Below, piece by piece: positions 16,510-28,678 of a stretch of 36,044 bases of DNA. A program made the position numbers and the translations under genes. The stretch lies in contig NZ_BJWF01000026.1 of assembly GCF_007990225.1 (NCBI RefSeq), positions 1-36,044 on the forward strand. Direction: 5' to 3'. The notes below the pieces were generated by a model. It ran no database searches and had not been told where the DNA came from. It saw only the letters and a program-made list of their open reading frames with translations. Origin of the DNA: Enterococcus villorum. Lineage in GTDB: Bacteria > Bacillota > Bacilli > Lactobacillales > Enterococcaceae. How positions within the stretch are numbered: position 1 is the first letter of the stretch; every line of letters starts with the position of its first letter.

Positions 16510-16538
16510 TTGCGATCCATTCTCAATTAGTCTAAAAT
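16510..16538 (+). promoter_or_regulatory. Promoter of the suf operon
   Basis: TTGCGA (16510-16515), 17 bases, TAAAAT (16533-16538), 36 bases before sufC. Further upstream are TTGACA at 16338 without a well-placed -10 box, and a directly repeated TGAGAAACG (16377-16385 and 16402-16410). The gap 16023-16509 shows no gene; it has an AT-rich hairpin CCTTTTTT/AAAAAAGG near 16090-16113. Confidence 0.6.
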
Positions 16539-16573
16539 GAGTGAGAACGAAACAGAATTTGGAGGGAATTGGC

Positions 16574-17347
16574 ATGTCTGTCTTAGAAATAAAAAATTTA
16601 CATGTGTCCATTGAGGAGAAAGAGATCCTTAAAGGCGTGAACTTAACAATGAAAACTGGTGAAATCCACGCAATCATGGGCCCAAACGGAACGGGAAAAT
16701 CCACATTATCCGCAGCGATCATGGGAAACCCTAATTATGAAGTGACAAAAGGCGAAATTCTATTTGATGGAAAAAATATTTTGGATTTAGAAGTCGATGA
16801 ACGTGCACGTTTAGGGTTATTTTTAGCGATGCAGTATCCAAGTGAAATTCCTGGGATTACCAATGCCGAATTTATGCGGGCAGCCATCAATGCAAAACGT
16901 GAAGAAGAAGATAAAATGTCTGTTTTAATTTTCTTGAAAAAATTAGATGAAAAAATGGCACTTTTAAATATGCCAGAAGAAATGGCAGAACGCTATTTAA
17001 ATGAAGGGTTTTCTGGCGGTGAAAAAAAACGCAATGAAATCTTACAATTATTAATGTTAGAACCAACTTTTGCGATTTTAGATGAAATTGATTCAGGTCT
17101 AGACATCGATGCTTTAAAAGTCGTAGCAAAAGGTGTCAATGAAATGCGTGGCGCTGATTTTGGTGCCTTGATTATCACTCACTACCAACGTTTATTAAAT
17201 TATATTACACCTGATGTTGTCCATATCATGATGGAAGGACGCGTTGTAATGACAGGAAATGCTGATTTAGCCAAACGGCTAGAAGCAGAAGGTTATGCTG
17301 GTATCAGTAAGGAATTAGGTATCGACTATAAAGAAGAAGAAGCGTAA
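16574..17347 (+). CDS. sufC: Fe-S cluster assembly ATPase SufC
   Basis: Soluble ABC-type ATPase that drives the SufBC2D scaffold on which iron-sulfur clusters are built. Walker A GPNGTGKST (Lys42), Q-loop MQYPSEIPG, signature GFSGGEKKRNEILQ, Walker B FAILDEIDSGLD, and the H-loop histidine in IITHYQ. ATG 16574 follows GGAGGGAATT; the longer open frame from 16541 lacks a ribosome site. Length 257 is typical. It is the first gene of the sufCDSUB operon. Confidence 0.97.
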   Translation: MSVLEIKNLHVSIEEKEILKGVNLTMKTGEIHAIMGPNGTGKSTLSAAIMGNPNYEVTKGEILFDGKNILDLEVDERARLGLFLAMQYPSEIPGITNAEFMRAAINAKREEEDKMSVLIFLKKLDEKMALLNMPEEMAERYLNEGFSGGEKKRNEILQLLMLEPTFAILDEIDSGLDIDALKVVAKGVNEMRGADFGALIITHYQRLLNYITPDVVHIMMEGRVVMTGNADLAKRLEAEGYAGISKELGIDYKEEEA

Positions 17348-17360
17348 GGAGGAACGGCAA

Positions 17361-20339
<2,979 letters not shown>

Positions 20340-20343
20340 GAAC

Positions 20344-21735
20344 ATGGGCGTACCAGAATTAGAGGAATACAAATTTGGTTTTCACGATGACGTGGAACCA
20401 GTTTTCAGTACAGGTGAAGGACTAACCGAAGAAGTAGTTCGCGAAATGTCCAAAATAAAAGGCGAACCAGAATGGATGCTAGAATTTCGTTTGAAATCCC
20501 TTGAAACATTCAATAAAATGCCAATGCAAAGTTGGGGACCTGATTTATCAGACATCGACTTTAATGCCATTAAATACTACCAAAAACCAAGCGATAAACC
20601 CGCTCGTGATTGGGAAGATGTACCAGATAAAATCAAAGAAACCTTTGAAAAAATCGGGATTCCAGAGGCCGAACGTGCTTACTTAGCCGGTGCTTCGGCA
20701 CAATATGAATCAGAAGTCGTTTATCACAACATGAAAGAGGAATTTGAAAAGTTAGGCATTGTATTTACGGATACAGATTCCGCATTGAAAGAATATCCAG
20801 AATTATTCAAAGAATATTTTTCAAAACTTGTTCCACCCACAGACAATAAACTTGCTGCTTTAAACTCAGCTGTTTGGTCTGGCGGTACCTTTATTTATGT
20901 CCCAAAAGGTGTAAAAGTCGACGTACCTTTACAAACCTATTTCCGTATCAATGCAGAAAACACCGGACAGTTTGAACGTACGTTAATCATTGTTGACGAA
21001 GGCGCCAGCATCCATTATGTGGAAGGCTGTACCGCACCTACTTATTCAAGTAATAGTCTGCATGCGGCTATCGTTGAAATTTTCACCAGAAAAGATGCGT
21101 ATTGCCGTTATACGACCATTCAAAACTGGTCAGATAACGTCTATAACTTAGTAACAAAACGGGCAAAAGCCTATGAAGGAGCTACTGTCGAATGGATTGA
21201 CGGCAACCTTGGTGCAAAAACAACCATGAAATACCCAAGTGTCTATTTAGACGGAAAAGGAGCTCGTGGAACGATGCTATCCATTGCCTTTGCTGGCGCG
21301 AACCAAATCCAAGACACTGGCGCAAAAATGATCCATAATGCACCCAACACTTCAAGCTCCATCGTCTCAAAATCAATATCAAAAGACGGCGGAGAAGTCA
21401 ATTACCGTGGTCAAGTAACCTTCGCTAAAAATAGCGCAGGCTCGATTTCTCACATTGAATGCGACACCATCATCATGGATGAATATTCAAAATCAGATAC
21501 CATCCCATTCAATGAGATCCACAACAGCCAAGTGTCCTTAGAACACGAAGCCAAAGTCTCAAAAATCTCAGAAGAACAACTCTACTATCTCATGAGCCGA
21601 GGCCTAACCGAATCCGAAGCCACCGAAATGATCGTCATGGGCTTCGTCGAACCATTCACCAAAGAACTACCAATGGAGTACGCCGTCGAGTTGAACCGTT
21701 TGATATCTTATGAGATGGAAGGCAGTGTGGGGTAA
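20344..21735 (+). CDS. sufB: Fe-S cluster assembly protein SufB
   Basis: Main scaffold subunit of SufBC2D, where the cluster assembles. N-terminal [19 protein letters not shown], the beta-helix core with the conserved cysteine segment VEGCTAPTY (about residues 228-236) and the C-terminal [20 protein letters not shown]. 463 residues, standard length. ATG 20344 follows GAGGAG near the end of sufU. Codon choice near the 3' end (many C-ending codons) is slightly different from the surrounding genes. Confidence 0.97.
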   Translation: MGVPELEEYKFGFHDDVEPVFSTGEGLTEEVVREMSKIKGEPEWMLEFRLKSLETFNKMPMQSWGPDLSDIDFNAIKYYQKPSDKPARDWEDVPDKIKETFEKIGIPEAERAYLAGASAQYESEVVYHNMKEEFEKLGIVFTDTDSALKEYPELFKEYFSKLVPPTDNKLAALNSAVWSGGTFIYVPKGVKVDVPLQTYFRINAENTGQFERTLIIVDEGASIHYVEGCTAPTYSSNSLHAAIVEIFTRKDAYCRYTTIQNWSDNVYNLVTKRAKAYEGATVEWIDGNLGAKTTMKYPSVYLDGKGARGTMLSIAFAGANQIQDTGAKMIHNAPNTSSSIVSKSISKDGGEVNYRGQVTFAKNSAGSISHIECDTIIMDEYSKSDTIPFNEIHNSQVSLEHEAKVSKISEEQLYYLMSRGLTESEATEMIVMGFVEPFTKELPMEYAVELNRLISYEMEGSVG

Positions 21736-21750
21736 TTGAATTGATTAAGT

Positions 21751-21787
21751 TAGAAATGCCTATTTGAAGGTGTTTCTAGCTTTTTTG
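21751..21787 (+). terminator. Terminator of the suf operon
   Basis: AGAAATGCCT (21752-21761) pairs with AGGTGTTTCT (21768-21777), including two G-U pairs, followed by AGC and six T. A diverged copy of the same element occurs at 22353-22390. Confidence 0.8.
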
Positions 21788-22352
21788 TTTATATTCTGAA
21801 AAAAATAGATCGGAAAGAAAAATACTGGAAGGAAAACGAAATATTTTTATTAATTATTTTCATATAAGAATAAAAATGTAAATGAAAGAAGCGTTAAAAG
21901 ATGAGATATAACTGAAAAAAATATGTTAATATGAGTTCAAATTGTTCTCTATATTTTTTATTTCTTGGTCAACTATTCTATTTTTGCAAAAAGAGAATAG
22001 TTGACAGGACAATGAAGCTTAAGAGAAAAAGTAGGATGTTTAATATCAGAATGAGTGTGTAAAGCTTAAAGAGTAGATATTTTACTATGTTGGTTAATGA
22101 AATAAAAAATGAAAATAGCCAACTATTTTAAAATCAAATTTTTAGAGAGTATCCGATAAGCTGATTGAACATGAGAAAAGACTTCTCTTTCAAAGTATAA
22201 GATAAATATTATGAAAATCTCTAAATAAAAGAAGTCTTAAACGATCTTTATTTAATCGAAAATGGTTGAGCACCTTAATTTTTTTAGATATTTGGATACT
22301 TAAGTAAGACTGGAATAAGAAAAAGGATAGCGTAGGTAATGAAATACTGTAA
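21788..22352. other. AT-rich intergenic stretch with inverted repeats
   Basis: I see no gene here. It contains the palindrome 21968-22005, and AAGACTTCT (22178-22186) with AGAAGTCTT (22230-22238), a 9-bp repeat 43 bases apart. It marks the left edge of the accessory island and may be remains of a lost element. Confidence 0.5.
21968..22005. repeat. 38-base palindrome with one mismatch
   Basis: GTCAACTATTCTATTTTTG is followed directly by its reverse complement with a single mismatch at position 13. There is no loop beyond the central G-C, so it could form a cruciform in DNA or a long hairpin in RNA. Confidence 0.85.
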
Positions 22353-22390
22353 AGCTAGAAATACCTGTCTATAGGTGTTTTTGGCTTTTT
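22353..22390 (+). terminator. Second terminator, similar to that of the suf operon
   Basis: AGCTAGAAATACCT (22353-22366) pairs with AGGTGTTTTTGGCT (22373-22386), then T-rich. Its arms resemble the sufB terminator (TAGAAATGCCT / AGGTGTTTCT). No gene is visible that it would end, so it may be a duplicated remnant. Confidence 0.6.
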
Positions 22391-22562
22391 CCATTTAATT
22401 AAATATTAAAAGAAACTTTGCCAGTAAACACTAAACTTTATCCCACATTTGCATCACTAATTAATCAACTACGTTTCAAATGAAAATTTACGGATTTTAA
22501 CTTTTTTAAAGCAAATAATGATAAAATCAAAGGGAATGACTATTATTAGGAGTGTGTATATA

Positions 22563-24164
22563 GTGGGGCAAGAACTTAATCAGCGACTTTATAGTGCTGC
22601 GGATAATCTTCGCAGTAAAATGGACGCTTCAGAATATAAAAACTATCTTTTAGGGTTGATTTTTTACAAATATCTTTCGGATAAATTATTACAACAAGTG
22701 GTTTTATTAGCAGATAAATCTTTAGAAGAATATAACGAGGTGGATAAACAGACAAAATTGTATCAAGAGCTACTGGCAGATGAAGATTCAAGAGAAGATT
22801 TATTGGCAACGCTTGTCGATACTTTGGGTTATGAAATCGAACCTGAGCGATTGTTTAATGTTTTTGCTGATCAAGCAAAACAGAATATTTTCCAATTAAA
22901 TGATTTGAACAAAGGCTTTAACGATTTATCCTCAAAATTTGAGCAATTTAATGGGTTATTTGATGATGTAGATTTACAGTCCAAAAAACTTGGCACAGAT
23001 GACCAACAACGAAATGTCACTATTACTGAAGTGTTAAAAAAATTAAATGATATTGATGTCTTAGGTCATGAGGGTGATGTTATTGGGGATGCTTATGAAT
23101 TTTTGATCAGTCAATTTGCTACAGAAGCAGGAAAGAAAGCCGGAGAATTTTACACGCCAAAAATGGTTTCTGAAATGATGGCGCAAATCGTGACGATCAA
23201 CCAAGAAGAGAAGAAACTATTTAGCGTATTTGACCCAACGATGGGCTCAGGCTCATTAATGCTTAACGTACGGCATCATTTGAAATACCCTGAGAATGTG
23301 AAGTATCACGGACAAGAAATGAATACCACGACATTTAATTTAGCAAAAATGAACTTAATTCTTCATGGCGTAGATGAAGAAGATATGAACTTGCGAAATG
23401 GGGATACTTTAAATAAAGATTGGCCGACAACAGAGCCTTATCTATTTGACTCAGTAGTCATGAATCCCCCTTACTCAGCAAAGTGGTCAGCAGATGCGAC
23501 ATTTTTAAATGATTCACGCTTTAATCGTTATGGAAAACTAGCGCCAAAATCCAAAGCGGATTTTGCTTTTCTACTGCATGGTTTTTATCATTTGAAAGAA
23601 ACAGGTACCATGGCCATCGTCTTGCCACACGGAGTTTTATTCCGTGGCGCTGCAGAAGGGGTTATTCGTCAAAAATTACTAGAAGACGGTAGCATTTACG
23701 CAGTCATTGGTATGCCAGCAAATCTTTTCTTTGGCACATCTATTCCGACAACCGTGATTATTTTGAAAAAAAATCGTGAAACACGAGATGTCTTATTTAT
23801 TGATGCCAGCAAAGAATTTATTAAAGGGAAAAAACAAAATAAGTTATCAAGTGAAAACGTCGAGAAAATTGTTTCGATGTATAAAAATAGAACCAATGAA
23901 GAAAAATATGCCTATTTAGCTAGTTTTGATGAGATAAAAGAAAATGATTATAACTTAAACATTCCTCGTTATGTCGATACTTTTGAAGAAGAAGAAAGTA
24001 TTGATATGAAGAGTGTAGGTACTGAAATCCAACAAATTCGTCAAGAAAAGCAAGCATTAACAAAAGAATTATTTGAGACCATCACTACTTTTCAAACAAA
24101 TGAAGAAAATCAAGAATGGCTTCAAGGAGCATTAGAGGTGTTTAAATATGACGAAGAAAAATAA
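22563..24164 (+). CDS. hsdM: Type I R-M methyltransferase subunit HsdM
   Basis: N6-adenine methyltransferase subunit of a type I restriction-modification system; with HsdS it methylates the recognition site. The N-terminal helical domain (LRSKMDASEYKNYLLGLIF onward) is followed by the catalytic domain with motif I DPTMGSGSLML (Asp224) and motif IV NPPYSAKW (Asn301). I chose GTG 22563, 10 bases after AGGAG (22548-22552), because the protein then begins like its family; an ATG at 22518 would add 15 residues without a ribosome site. 533 residues. hsdS overlaps its end by 17 bases. Confidence 0.95.
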   Translation: MGQELNQRLYSAADNLRSKMDASEYKNYLLGLIFYKYLSDKLLQQVVLLADKSLEEYNEVDKQTKLYQELLADEDSREDLLATLVDTLGYEIEPERLFNVFADQAKQNIFQLNDLNKGFNDLSSKFEQFNGLFDDVDLQSKKLGTDDQQRNVTITEVLKKLNDIDVLGHEGDVIGDAYEFLISQFATEAGKKAGEFYTPKMVSEMMAQIVTINQEEKKLFSVFDPTMGSGSLMLNVRHHLKYPENVKYHGQEMNTTTFNLAKMNLILHGVDEEDMNLRNGDTLNKDWPTTEPYLFDSVVMNPPYSAKWSADATFLNDSRFNRYGKLAPKSKADFAFLLHGFYHLKETGTMAIVLPHGVLFRGAAEGVIRQKLLEDGSIYAVIGMPANLFFGTSIPTTVIILKKNRETRDVLFIDASKEFIKGKKQNKLSSENVEKIVSMYKNRTNEEKYAYLASFDEIKENDYNLNIPRYVDTFEEEESIDMKSVGTEIQQIRQEKQALTKELFETITTFQTNEENQEWLQGALEVFKYDEEK

Positions 24165-25407
24165 TCCTGAAATTCGTTTTCCGGGATTTACAGAAGAGTG
24201 GGAACGGCGTAAGTTGCGAGAGTTTCGATACGAGAATGACAGATATTCATTTACTGGTGGTCCATTTGGCTCTGATCTTAAATCATCAGATTATACTGAT
24301 GAAGGAGTACGAATTATTCAATTACAGAATATAGGCGATGGTTTTTTTTCAGACGATTATAAGATCTATACTTCGGAAGAGAAAGCCACATCTCTATCTT
24401 CCAATCTAATCTACCCGGGCGAGATAATAATTGCGAAAATGGCGGATCCTTTAGCGCGAGCGACGATTATTCCTAGCTTTAGCGATAAGTATTTAATGGC
24501 ATCTGATGGGATAAGACTAAAAGTTGATGAGAAGAAATACAATACGTATTTTGTGTTGACACTAATTAATAGTAATACCTTTCGAAAGGTAGCATTAGAA
24601 AATTCGACTGGTACTACCCGGAAACGTATTGGACTTGTGACGCTTGGAGACTTAATAAGTTATGTTCCATCCATTGAAGAACAGAACAAAATCGGACAAC
24701 TATTCAAAAATATCGATAAGACTGTCGCTCACCATCAGCGCGAGCTAGACTTACTAAAAGAAACCAAAAAAGGCTTTTTACAAAAAATGTTTCCCAAAGA
24801 AGGAGAAAAAGTTCCAGAAGTTCGTTTTCCGGGATTTACAGAAGATTGGAAGCAGCGTAAGTGGTTTGATACCGTAAATATGTCTACAGATATGGTCGAT
24901 CCTAAGACGGGTAAGTATGATAATTTACCTCATATCGGTCCAGGTAACATAGAATCTTTTTCAGGACGAATACTTGATAATGTTAAATCTGTTAGAGAAG
25001 ATAATTTAATTAGTGGTAAATTTCATTTTAATTCGGGAGATATTATATATGGTAAAATCAATCCACAGTTAGCAAAATATGCTTATGTAAATTTTGAAGG
25101 ATTAACTAGTGCTGATACGTATGTTTTAAAATCACATAATGGAATCGCCCAAGATTTTTTATTTGTAATTTTACAAACAAAAGATTTTTACAAATACTCA
25201 GTATCAGTTTCTATGAGAACAGGAATGCCAAAGATTAATAGAGACGAACTAAAACAATATAATTATTTAGCACCATCGAATATTAACGAACAACAAAAAA
25301 TCGGCACATTCTTCAAAAAACTTGACGACACGATCACTCTTCATCAACGTGAGCTGGATTTACTAAAAGAAACGAAAAAAGGATTTCTACAAAAATTATT
25401 TGTTTAA
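24148..25407 (+). CDS. hsdS: Type I R-M specificity subunit HsdS
   Basis: Determines the bipartite DNA target. It has two variable target-recognition domains (about 25-185 and 230-380), each followed by a conserved helical spacer: IGQLFKNIDKTVAHHQRELD and IGTFFKKLDDTITLHQRELD, both ending LLKETKKGFLQK. Both halves open with VRFPGFTE or IRFPGFTE motifs. At DNA level 25 identical bases start the two halves (24173-24197 and 24821-24845), a site for domain swapping. 419 residues, complete. It overlaps hsdM and is followed after 12 bases by hsdR. The recognition sequence cannot be predicted from the sequence alone. Confidence 0.95.
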   Translation: MTKKNNPEIRFPGFTEEWERRKLREFRYENDRYSFTGGPFGSDLKSSDYTDEGVRIIQLQNIGDGFFSDDYKIYTSEEKATSLSSNLIYPGEIIIAKMADPLARATIIPSFSDKYLMASDGIRLKVDEKKYNTYFVLTLINSNTFRKVALENSTGTTRKRIGLVTLGDLISYVPSIEEQNKIGQLFKNIDKTVAHHQRELDLLKETKKGFLQKMFPKEGEKVPEVRFPGFTEDWKQRKWFDTVNMSTDMVDPKTGKYDNLPHIGPGNIESFSGRILDNVKSVREDNLISGKFHFNSGDIIYGKINPQLAKYAYVNFEGLTSADTYVLKSHNGIAQDFLFVILQTKDFYKYSVSVSMRTGMPKINRDELKQYNYLAPSNINEQQKIGTFFKKLDDTITLHQRELDLLKETKKGFLQKLFV

Positions 25408-25419
25408 GGAGGTGAGCGG

Positions 25420-28400
25420 ATGCGAATCATTCATCGAGATGAAGCAGAGGTAGAAAGTCATTTGATCCATCTGTTAGGTGAAGGGCGTAATCAATGGGTG
25501 TATCGTCCAGATTTAAAGTCCGAAGCGGATTTATGGCAGAATTTACGTGAGAAAATTACGCATAATAATTTATCAGAGATTGGTGAGCACCCTCTAACTG
25601 ATAAAGAGTTTGAAACGATCAAAACAGAGTTACTGCTAAAAACACAAACACCATTTGATGCAGCGAAGTGGTTAAAAGGGGAAAATGGCATTGCTCGTAT
25701 TAGGATTGATCGTGAAGACGCTTCTTTAGGTTCCATGTCATTGATTCTTTATTCCAACCAAGATGTTGGTGGCGGTTTATCTACTTATGAAGTCGTCAAT
25801 CAAATTGCTAAAAAAGGAAGTAGTGCGGATGCACGTGACCGCCGATTTGATGTGACCTTATTAATCAGCGGGTTACCGATTGTTCAAATTGAGTTGAAAC
25901 AAGTAACCGCAAAAGATGGTATCTTTCAAGCATTTAACCAAGTTAAAAAATATGCAGAAGAAGGGGTCTTTCGTAATAATATCTTTTCAACACTTCAACT
26001 ATTTGTCATCTCCAATGAACAAACAACTCGTTATTTCGCAAACGCCATGCCTAAAGACATGCATCGGAAATTTTTGTTTAGTTGGCGTACAAGAGATAAT
26101 AAAAAAGTGGACAATCTTTATGAATTTTACAAGCAAGTGTTAAATATTCCAGATGCCCATCGTCTGATCGCTAATTATACCATTGTCAGTGAAGACCAAG
26201 ACAATAAAACATTGATGGTTTTACATCCTTATCAAGTCCATGCGATAGAAGCATTATTTATTGCAGCTAATAAGCATCAATCTGGCTATGTTTGGCATGC
26301 TACAGGTTCAGGTAAAACATTGACCAGTTTTGTTGCAACAAAGCTTTTAGCACGCAAAGCGGGAATTGATCGCACAATTATGCTGGTGGATCGTAAGGAC
26401 TTAGATAATCAAACCACCAATGAATTTACAAAATTTGCTTCAGAATTTAATACAGGGATATCTTCTGGAAATGCGAAAGCCAATAGCTTAATTGTAGGGA
26501 CTGGTACGGCAAAAGAGTTAGGCAAAAACTTATTAGCTGATGCCAATGCTAACGTCGTTATTATTACGACACGCCAAAAGCTAGATGCAGCTTTAAAATT
26601 TGCAAGAAAACAAGAAGCGAAAAATGGAACAAAGCGATTTGAAAAGTTGATTGGGCAACATATTGTTTTTGTAGTTGATGAATGCCATCGTGCGTTAAGT
26701 GCTGAAAATATGGAAGAAATCAAACAATTTTTTCCAAATTCTACATGGTACGGTTTTACTGGCACCCCCATTTTTGAAGTGAATAAGAAACAAGCGCAAG
26801 GACAATTGGCACGTACAACAAGAGATCAATACGGCGATGTATTGCACACTTATACAATCAAAAATGCCTTAGAAGATGGTTCTGTGTTGGGCTTTCAAGT
26901 GGAACATGAAAACACAATTGAGCCCACCTCTCTTGACAACCGAATCTACCAAAAAATGCGTGAAGTCGAAACATATGCCAAGTATTCGCCAGAACAAATC
27001 AATTTAATTATAGATAACATGGATCAAATCAAAAAAGAAAGTTATATTGATTCCAGTGTCTATGAATCAGATGAGCATATTCAAAAAGTGATCCATAAAA
27101 TTTTCCGCCCGAATAATGCTTATACAAAGTTTGATTTTAGAAATGGACGCCCAACAAAGTCCGCCATTTTGACAACAAGCTCAATTGAAATGGCGAAGAA
27201 ATACTACCGAGCGATAAAAGAAATGACAAAAGCATCGGACTGGTTGCAAAAAGAATTTCCTGATCAACCAATTCGTGAAGGGAGAACGATGGAGGATCCA
27301 GATTTTCCAAGAATGGCTATTACGTATTCAATAGATGAAAATGCAGAAAAGGCGAAAGAAAAGCAAGACGACATGCAGCAGATTATTTCAGAATACAATG
27401 AGTATTACCATACAGCTTGGAATATCGCAGAAATTGATCGTTATAACGGTGATATAAATAATCGATTAGCAAGGAAACGAGCGGAATTTCAGCAATTTGG
27501 TCAGCAAATTGATTTAGTGATTGTTGTTGACCGGCTATTAACAGGATTTGATGCGCCTACGATTCAAACCTTGTTTGTCGATCGGAACTTAGAATATGCC
27601 GGATTAATCCAAGCTTTTTCACGAACCAATCGCACATACCCTGAAAAAAATAAAGGGTTAATCGTTACTTTTAGAAAGCCCGCCACCATGGAATCGAATG
27701 TAACAGAAGCAACCAAATTATATTCGGAAGCCAAAGAAGAATCTGGGTTGATTTATCCCACGTATGAAGAATCAAAGGCTCGTTTTGAAAAAGCCTATAA
27801 GCAACTACAAACATTTAGCGTTTTACCTGAAATAACAGAAAACGCTCCTATAGAACCACGTGTGAACTACGTCAAAGCTTTTCAAGAGTTGAATAGGGCT
27901 TATGAAGCATTGGTCACATATGACAATTACAATGAAGAAATGGAAGAATCAGATATCTTAAAAGAACAAGTTTCTATCTTAGAAGAACAAGTGGGCTTTT
28001 ATGAGACAGTCAAAGGATCTTTAGTAGACAAAGAAAAAGATGATGGAGATAAAACCGATGATTTCTCTTCCATTGAGTTTTATAGTGACAATTCAATTAG
28101 ACTGTATGATATTGATTCCTCTTATATTGATCAGTTGTTAGGCACTTATGCAGCAAATAGTTCAGATGTGCGTAAAGAAATAGAGAAAGCTTTGAAGAAA
28201 TTAAATAAGACAGAGTGTGTCAAAGAAGTGTACCGACAAATCTTAAATGCAATAGATGCCGGAGAGATTGATGTGAAGGAAGATATTTTTGCGATCAAAC
28301 GACATTTCTTTATGCAAGCAAAAGATCAGAAGATTCATGAGTTTTCAAATGAATGGAATGTATCGACAAATGAACTTCATTACTCAAGTATTCAATATGT

Positions 28401-28575
28401 CATTGGAGAAGTCCCAATTCCAAATATGAAAGGGATTATTGAAAGCAAGAATTTTGAGGCATATAAAGAAAAGCATCCTGCGGCTAAGCCATTTCAATAC
28501 CCGCAACAAATGAAGCGAGCATGGCGAAAAGTGTTGGATGAAACATTAATTCCGCTTGAGAATGAGTTAAGGTAG
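25420..28575 (+). CDS. hsdR: Type I R-M endonuclease/translocase subunit HsdR
   Basis: Motor and nuclease of the type I complex, which pulls DNA in and cuts it when the site is unmethylated. N-terminal PD-(D/E)XK nuclease: Asp144 (RRFDVTLLI), Glu158 and Lys160 (QIELKQ). Superfamily 2 helicase: Walker A ATGSGKT (Lys299), DECH box (420-423), motif III YGFTGTP, and later motifs LLTGFDAPTIQTLFVDR and QAFSRTNRT. The C-terminal helical part binds the methylase. 1051 residues, intact. GTG-free ATG start behind AAGGAGGTGAG. The gene order M-S-R is typical of Firmicutes loci. Confidence 0.96.
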   Translation: MRIIHRDEAEVESHLIHLLGEGRNQWVYRPDLKSEADLWQNLREKITHNNLSEIGEHPLTDKEFETIKTELLLKTQTPFDAAKWLKGENGIARIRIDREDASLGSMSLILYSNQDVGGGLSTYEVVNQIAKKGSSADARDRRFDVTLLISGLPIVQIELKQVTAKDGIFQAFNQVKKYAEEGVFRNNIFSTLQLFVISNEQTTRYFANAMPKDMHRKFLFSWRTRDNKKVDNLYEFYKQVLNIPDAHRLIANYTIVSEDQDNKTLMVLHPYQVHAIEALFIAANKHQSGYVWHATGSGKTLTSFVATKLLARKAGIDRTIMLVDRKDLDNQTTNEFTKFASEFNTGISSGNAKANSLIVGTGTAKELGKNLLADANANVVIITTRQKLDAALKFARKQEAKNGTKRFEKLIGQHIVFVVDECHRALSAENMEEIKQFFPNSTWYGFTGTPIFEVNKKQAQGQLARTTRDQYGDVLHTYTIKNALEDGSVLGFQVEHENTIEPTSLDNRIYQKMREVETYAKYSPEQINLIIDNMDQIKKESYIDSSVYESDEHIQKVIHKIFRPNNAYTKFDFRNGRPTKSAILTTSSIEMAKKYYRAIKEMTKASDWLQKEFPDQPIREGRTMEDPDFPRMAITYSIDENAEKAKEKQDDMQQIISEYNEYYHTAWNIAEIDRYNGDINNRLARKRAEFQQFGQQIDLVIVVDRLLTGFDAPTIQTLFVDRNLEYAGLIQAFSRTNRTYPEKNKGLIVTFRKPATMESNVTEATKLYSEAKEESGLIYPTYEESKARFEKAYKQLQTFSVLPEITENAPIEPRVNYVKAFQELNRAYEALVTYDNYNEEMEESDILKEQVSILEEQVGFYETVKGSLVDKEKDDGDKTDDFSSIEFYSDNSIRLYDIDSSYIDQLLGTYAANSSDVRKEIEKALKKLNKTECVKEVYRQILNAIDAGEIDVKEDIFAIKRHFFMQAKDQKIHEFSNEWNVSTNELHYSSIQYVIGEVPIPNMKGIIESKNFEAYKEKHPAAKPFQYPQQMKRAWRKVLDETLIPLENELR

Positions 28576-28678
28576 ATGTAGAAGGCTAAAAGTGAAACAA
28601 ATCCAAATAAAAGCAGAGTTCGCAAGATAAATTTTGTTTTAAAAATAATGTTTAGTAGTTGCAAGGGAGGAAAAGTAC

